Of a DNA stretch of 64,000 nucleotides, positions 62,941 through 64,000 are shown one piece after another. A model generated the notes under the pieces. That model did not search any database. It had not been told where the DNA came from and saw nothing but the letters and a program-made list of their open reading frames with translations. Numbering within the stretch: the first letter of the stretch is position 1; each line of letters starts with the position of its first letter. The DNA is from Trichomonas vaginalis G3 (taxonomy: Eukaryota > Parabasalia > Trichomonadida > Trichomonadidae): NCBI RefSeq assembly GCF_026262505.1, contig NC_067207.1, forward strand, positions 23,652,082 to 23,716,081, in the 5' to 3' direction. A program made the position numbers and the translations under genes.

Positions 62941-63991
62941 AGGGTTTCGTTTTGCGAAAAAAACGTACAATACGCAATTTCGCTAAAAAAACATTTAGCT
63001 AGCAATTTCGACCTTTGACTCCACTCAAGACGTCACTTTTTTAATTTTGCGGTATCATATTTTTGGAAAATCTTTATGAATATTATATAAAAAGTCTCTT
63101 TAATATCTATATTTCATATTTTTATCGATTTTTAAAGTTTTTGCGAAAAGTATTCAATTATTTTTGCTATTTGGTCGGGTAAATGTCAGATTTGCGACAT
63201 TTTCTGATATGATATTCAGATTCTACGTTGATAATAATGCATATAGAACCCTCTTGCTATTGTGTCAAAATTGCGAAACCGATAGCAAAAATATCTCGCA
63301 ATATCAAAATTGAGATATTGAGTGAATTATGCATTATAGAGATTAAAAATCTGATTTGTGAAAACATCTCATCAGTTTCTAGCTAATTCAAAAATCTTTA
63401 CTATCTTATTCGATTAAAATGAAAAGGGAATAGTTTCATTATGCTTTAAATGACAGCTTTATAATATAATCATAGTTTTCGCTCAATATGCAGCATTTTT
63501 TTTTCGAAATCTATGGTCAATATCCTAAATACTGATTGCTTTGCATTCATATCTCTTACATTTTCTATACCCACATCACTATTCATTGCTATTCCTATCT
63601 TTTTCATTTTTGTTTGTTTCTCATAATTTCTCAAAAAACATGATAACTTGATATTTGTAAATATCATACTTTATAACGTAAATAAGAACTTGACCTATTA
63701 AGAAAAGCAGTAATGAAAAGAAAATCTGAAATTCATAAAAATTACAAGTTTCTGATGACAATTAGCTTAATTAAACCAGGTACAAGATTATATAATTGTA
63801 TTTTCTATCCAATTATCCATATAATATCTTATCCAGAAAAAATAACTTGATCAATACCAAATGATTTTTTAACTAGTAAATAAAGTATTTTCTTTACACA
63901 CACATTGTATATCATAGTTTTTTTTTGGTTTCGCAAAACATCCAAAAACAAATATGCTATAAAAGTGACAATTTTAGCAAAACGAAACCCT
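62941..63991. mobile_element. Non-autonomous DNA transposon (MITE-like), TA flanks
   Basis: The left end AGGGTTTCGTTTTGC and right end GCAAAACGAAACCCT are perfect inverted repeats of 15 bases, flanked on both sides by TA (62939-62940 and 63992-63993). The element is 1051 bp and very AT-rich, with no transposase; its longest frame is 65 codons at 63470-63667. The TA duplication fits the Tc1/mariner group, and mariner elements are known in trichomonads. The precise ends suggest a fairly recent insertion. Confidence 0.8.
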
Positions 63992-64000
63992 TAATGAAAG

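Overview
The window comes from a trichomonad protist, most likely Trichomonas vaginalis or a close relative. The evidence is: very AT-rich DNA; intron-poor protein genes with short 5' leaders; Inr-like TCAY(T/A) start elements about 9-20 bases before several host start codons; and a large Maverick (Polinton) virus-like transposon of the kind abundant in trichomonads. I worked from the sequence alone. Family names rest on motifs I can read, not on searches.

Left host region, 1-20.1 kb. It holds a partial CEP290-like coiled-coil gene, a surface-protein-like gene interrupted by an in-frame TAG, cytosolic tyrosyl-tRNA synthetase, a small coiled-coil protein, an unusual aromatic-repeat membrane-associated protein, the oligosaccharyltransferase subunit STT3, a Pro/Gln/Lys-rich protein, an 800-residue Sfi1-like coiled-coil protein and an unknown 227-residue protein. 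A minisatellite follows: nine identical 52-bp units, then AT-rich repeats.

Maverick region, about 20.7-60.1 kb. The good-quality parts are 20.7-35.39 kb and about 55.3-60.1 kb. They carry a major capsid-like gene, a penton/minor-capsid-like pair, protein-primed DNA polymerase B, a KilA-N protein, pVI-like amphipathic proteins, integrase parts, a phage tail-collar/fibre-like gene, an adenine-N6 DNA methyltransferase and many small unknown genes. Together they would serve integration (integrase), replication (polymerase), a particle (capsid, penton, pVI-like, fibre) and DNA modification (methyltransferase). No packaging ATPase or capsid protease was recognised. The element looks broken in several genes, with roughly eight to twelve breaks in the good-quality parts, some perhaps sequencing errors. 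It keeps many long open frames, so it looks young.

Between those parts lies a block that does not look like real chromosome structure. 35.39-51.73 kb repeats 17.84-33.86 kb, host flank and minisatellite included, with small indels every few tens of bases in coding and non-coding DNA alike. It ends in a 25-N gap. It is followed by equally ragged sequence from another Maverick (integrase and fibre-like remains, 51.75-54.0 kb). I read this as raw long-read gap filling or a false duplication.

Right host region, 60.15-64 kb. It holds an unknown C-terminally anchored protein, an S1/P1-type zinc nuclease with a C-terminal membrane anchor, and a 1051-bp non-autonomous DNA transposon with matching terminal inverted repeats and TA flanks.

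The most interesting structures are two families of small dispersed elements inside the Maverick. One is a GC-rich palindrome of about 36 bp that also lies inside open reading frames. The other is a hairpin plus T-tract placed at gene 3' ends, often between convergent genes. A tRNA-like sequence with A and B boxes, the fibre-like gene and the methyltransferase are also notable.
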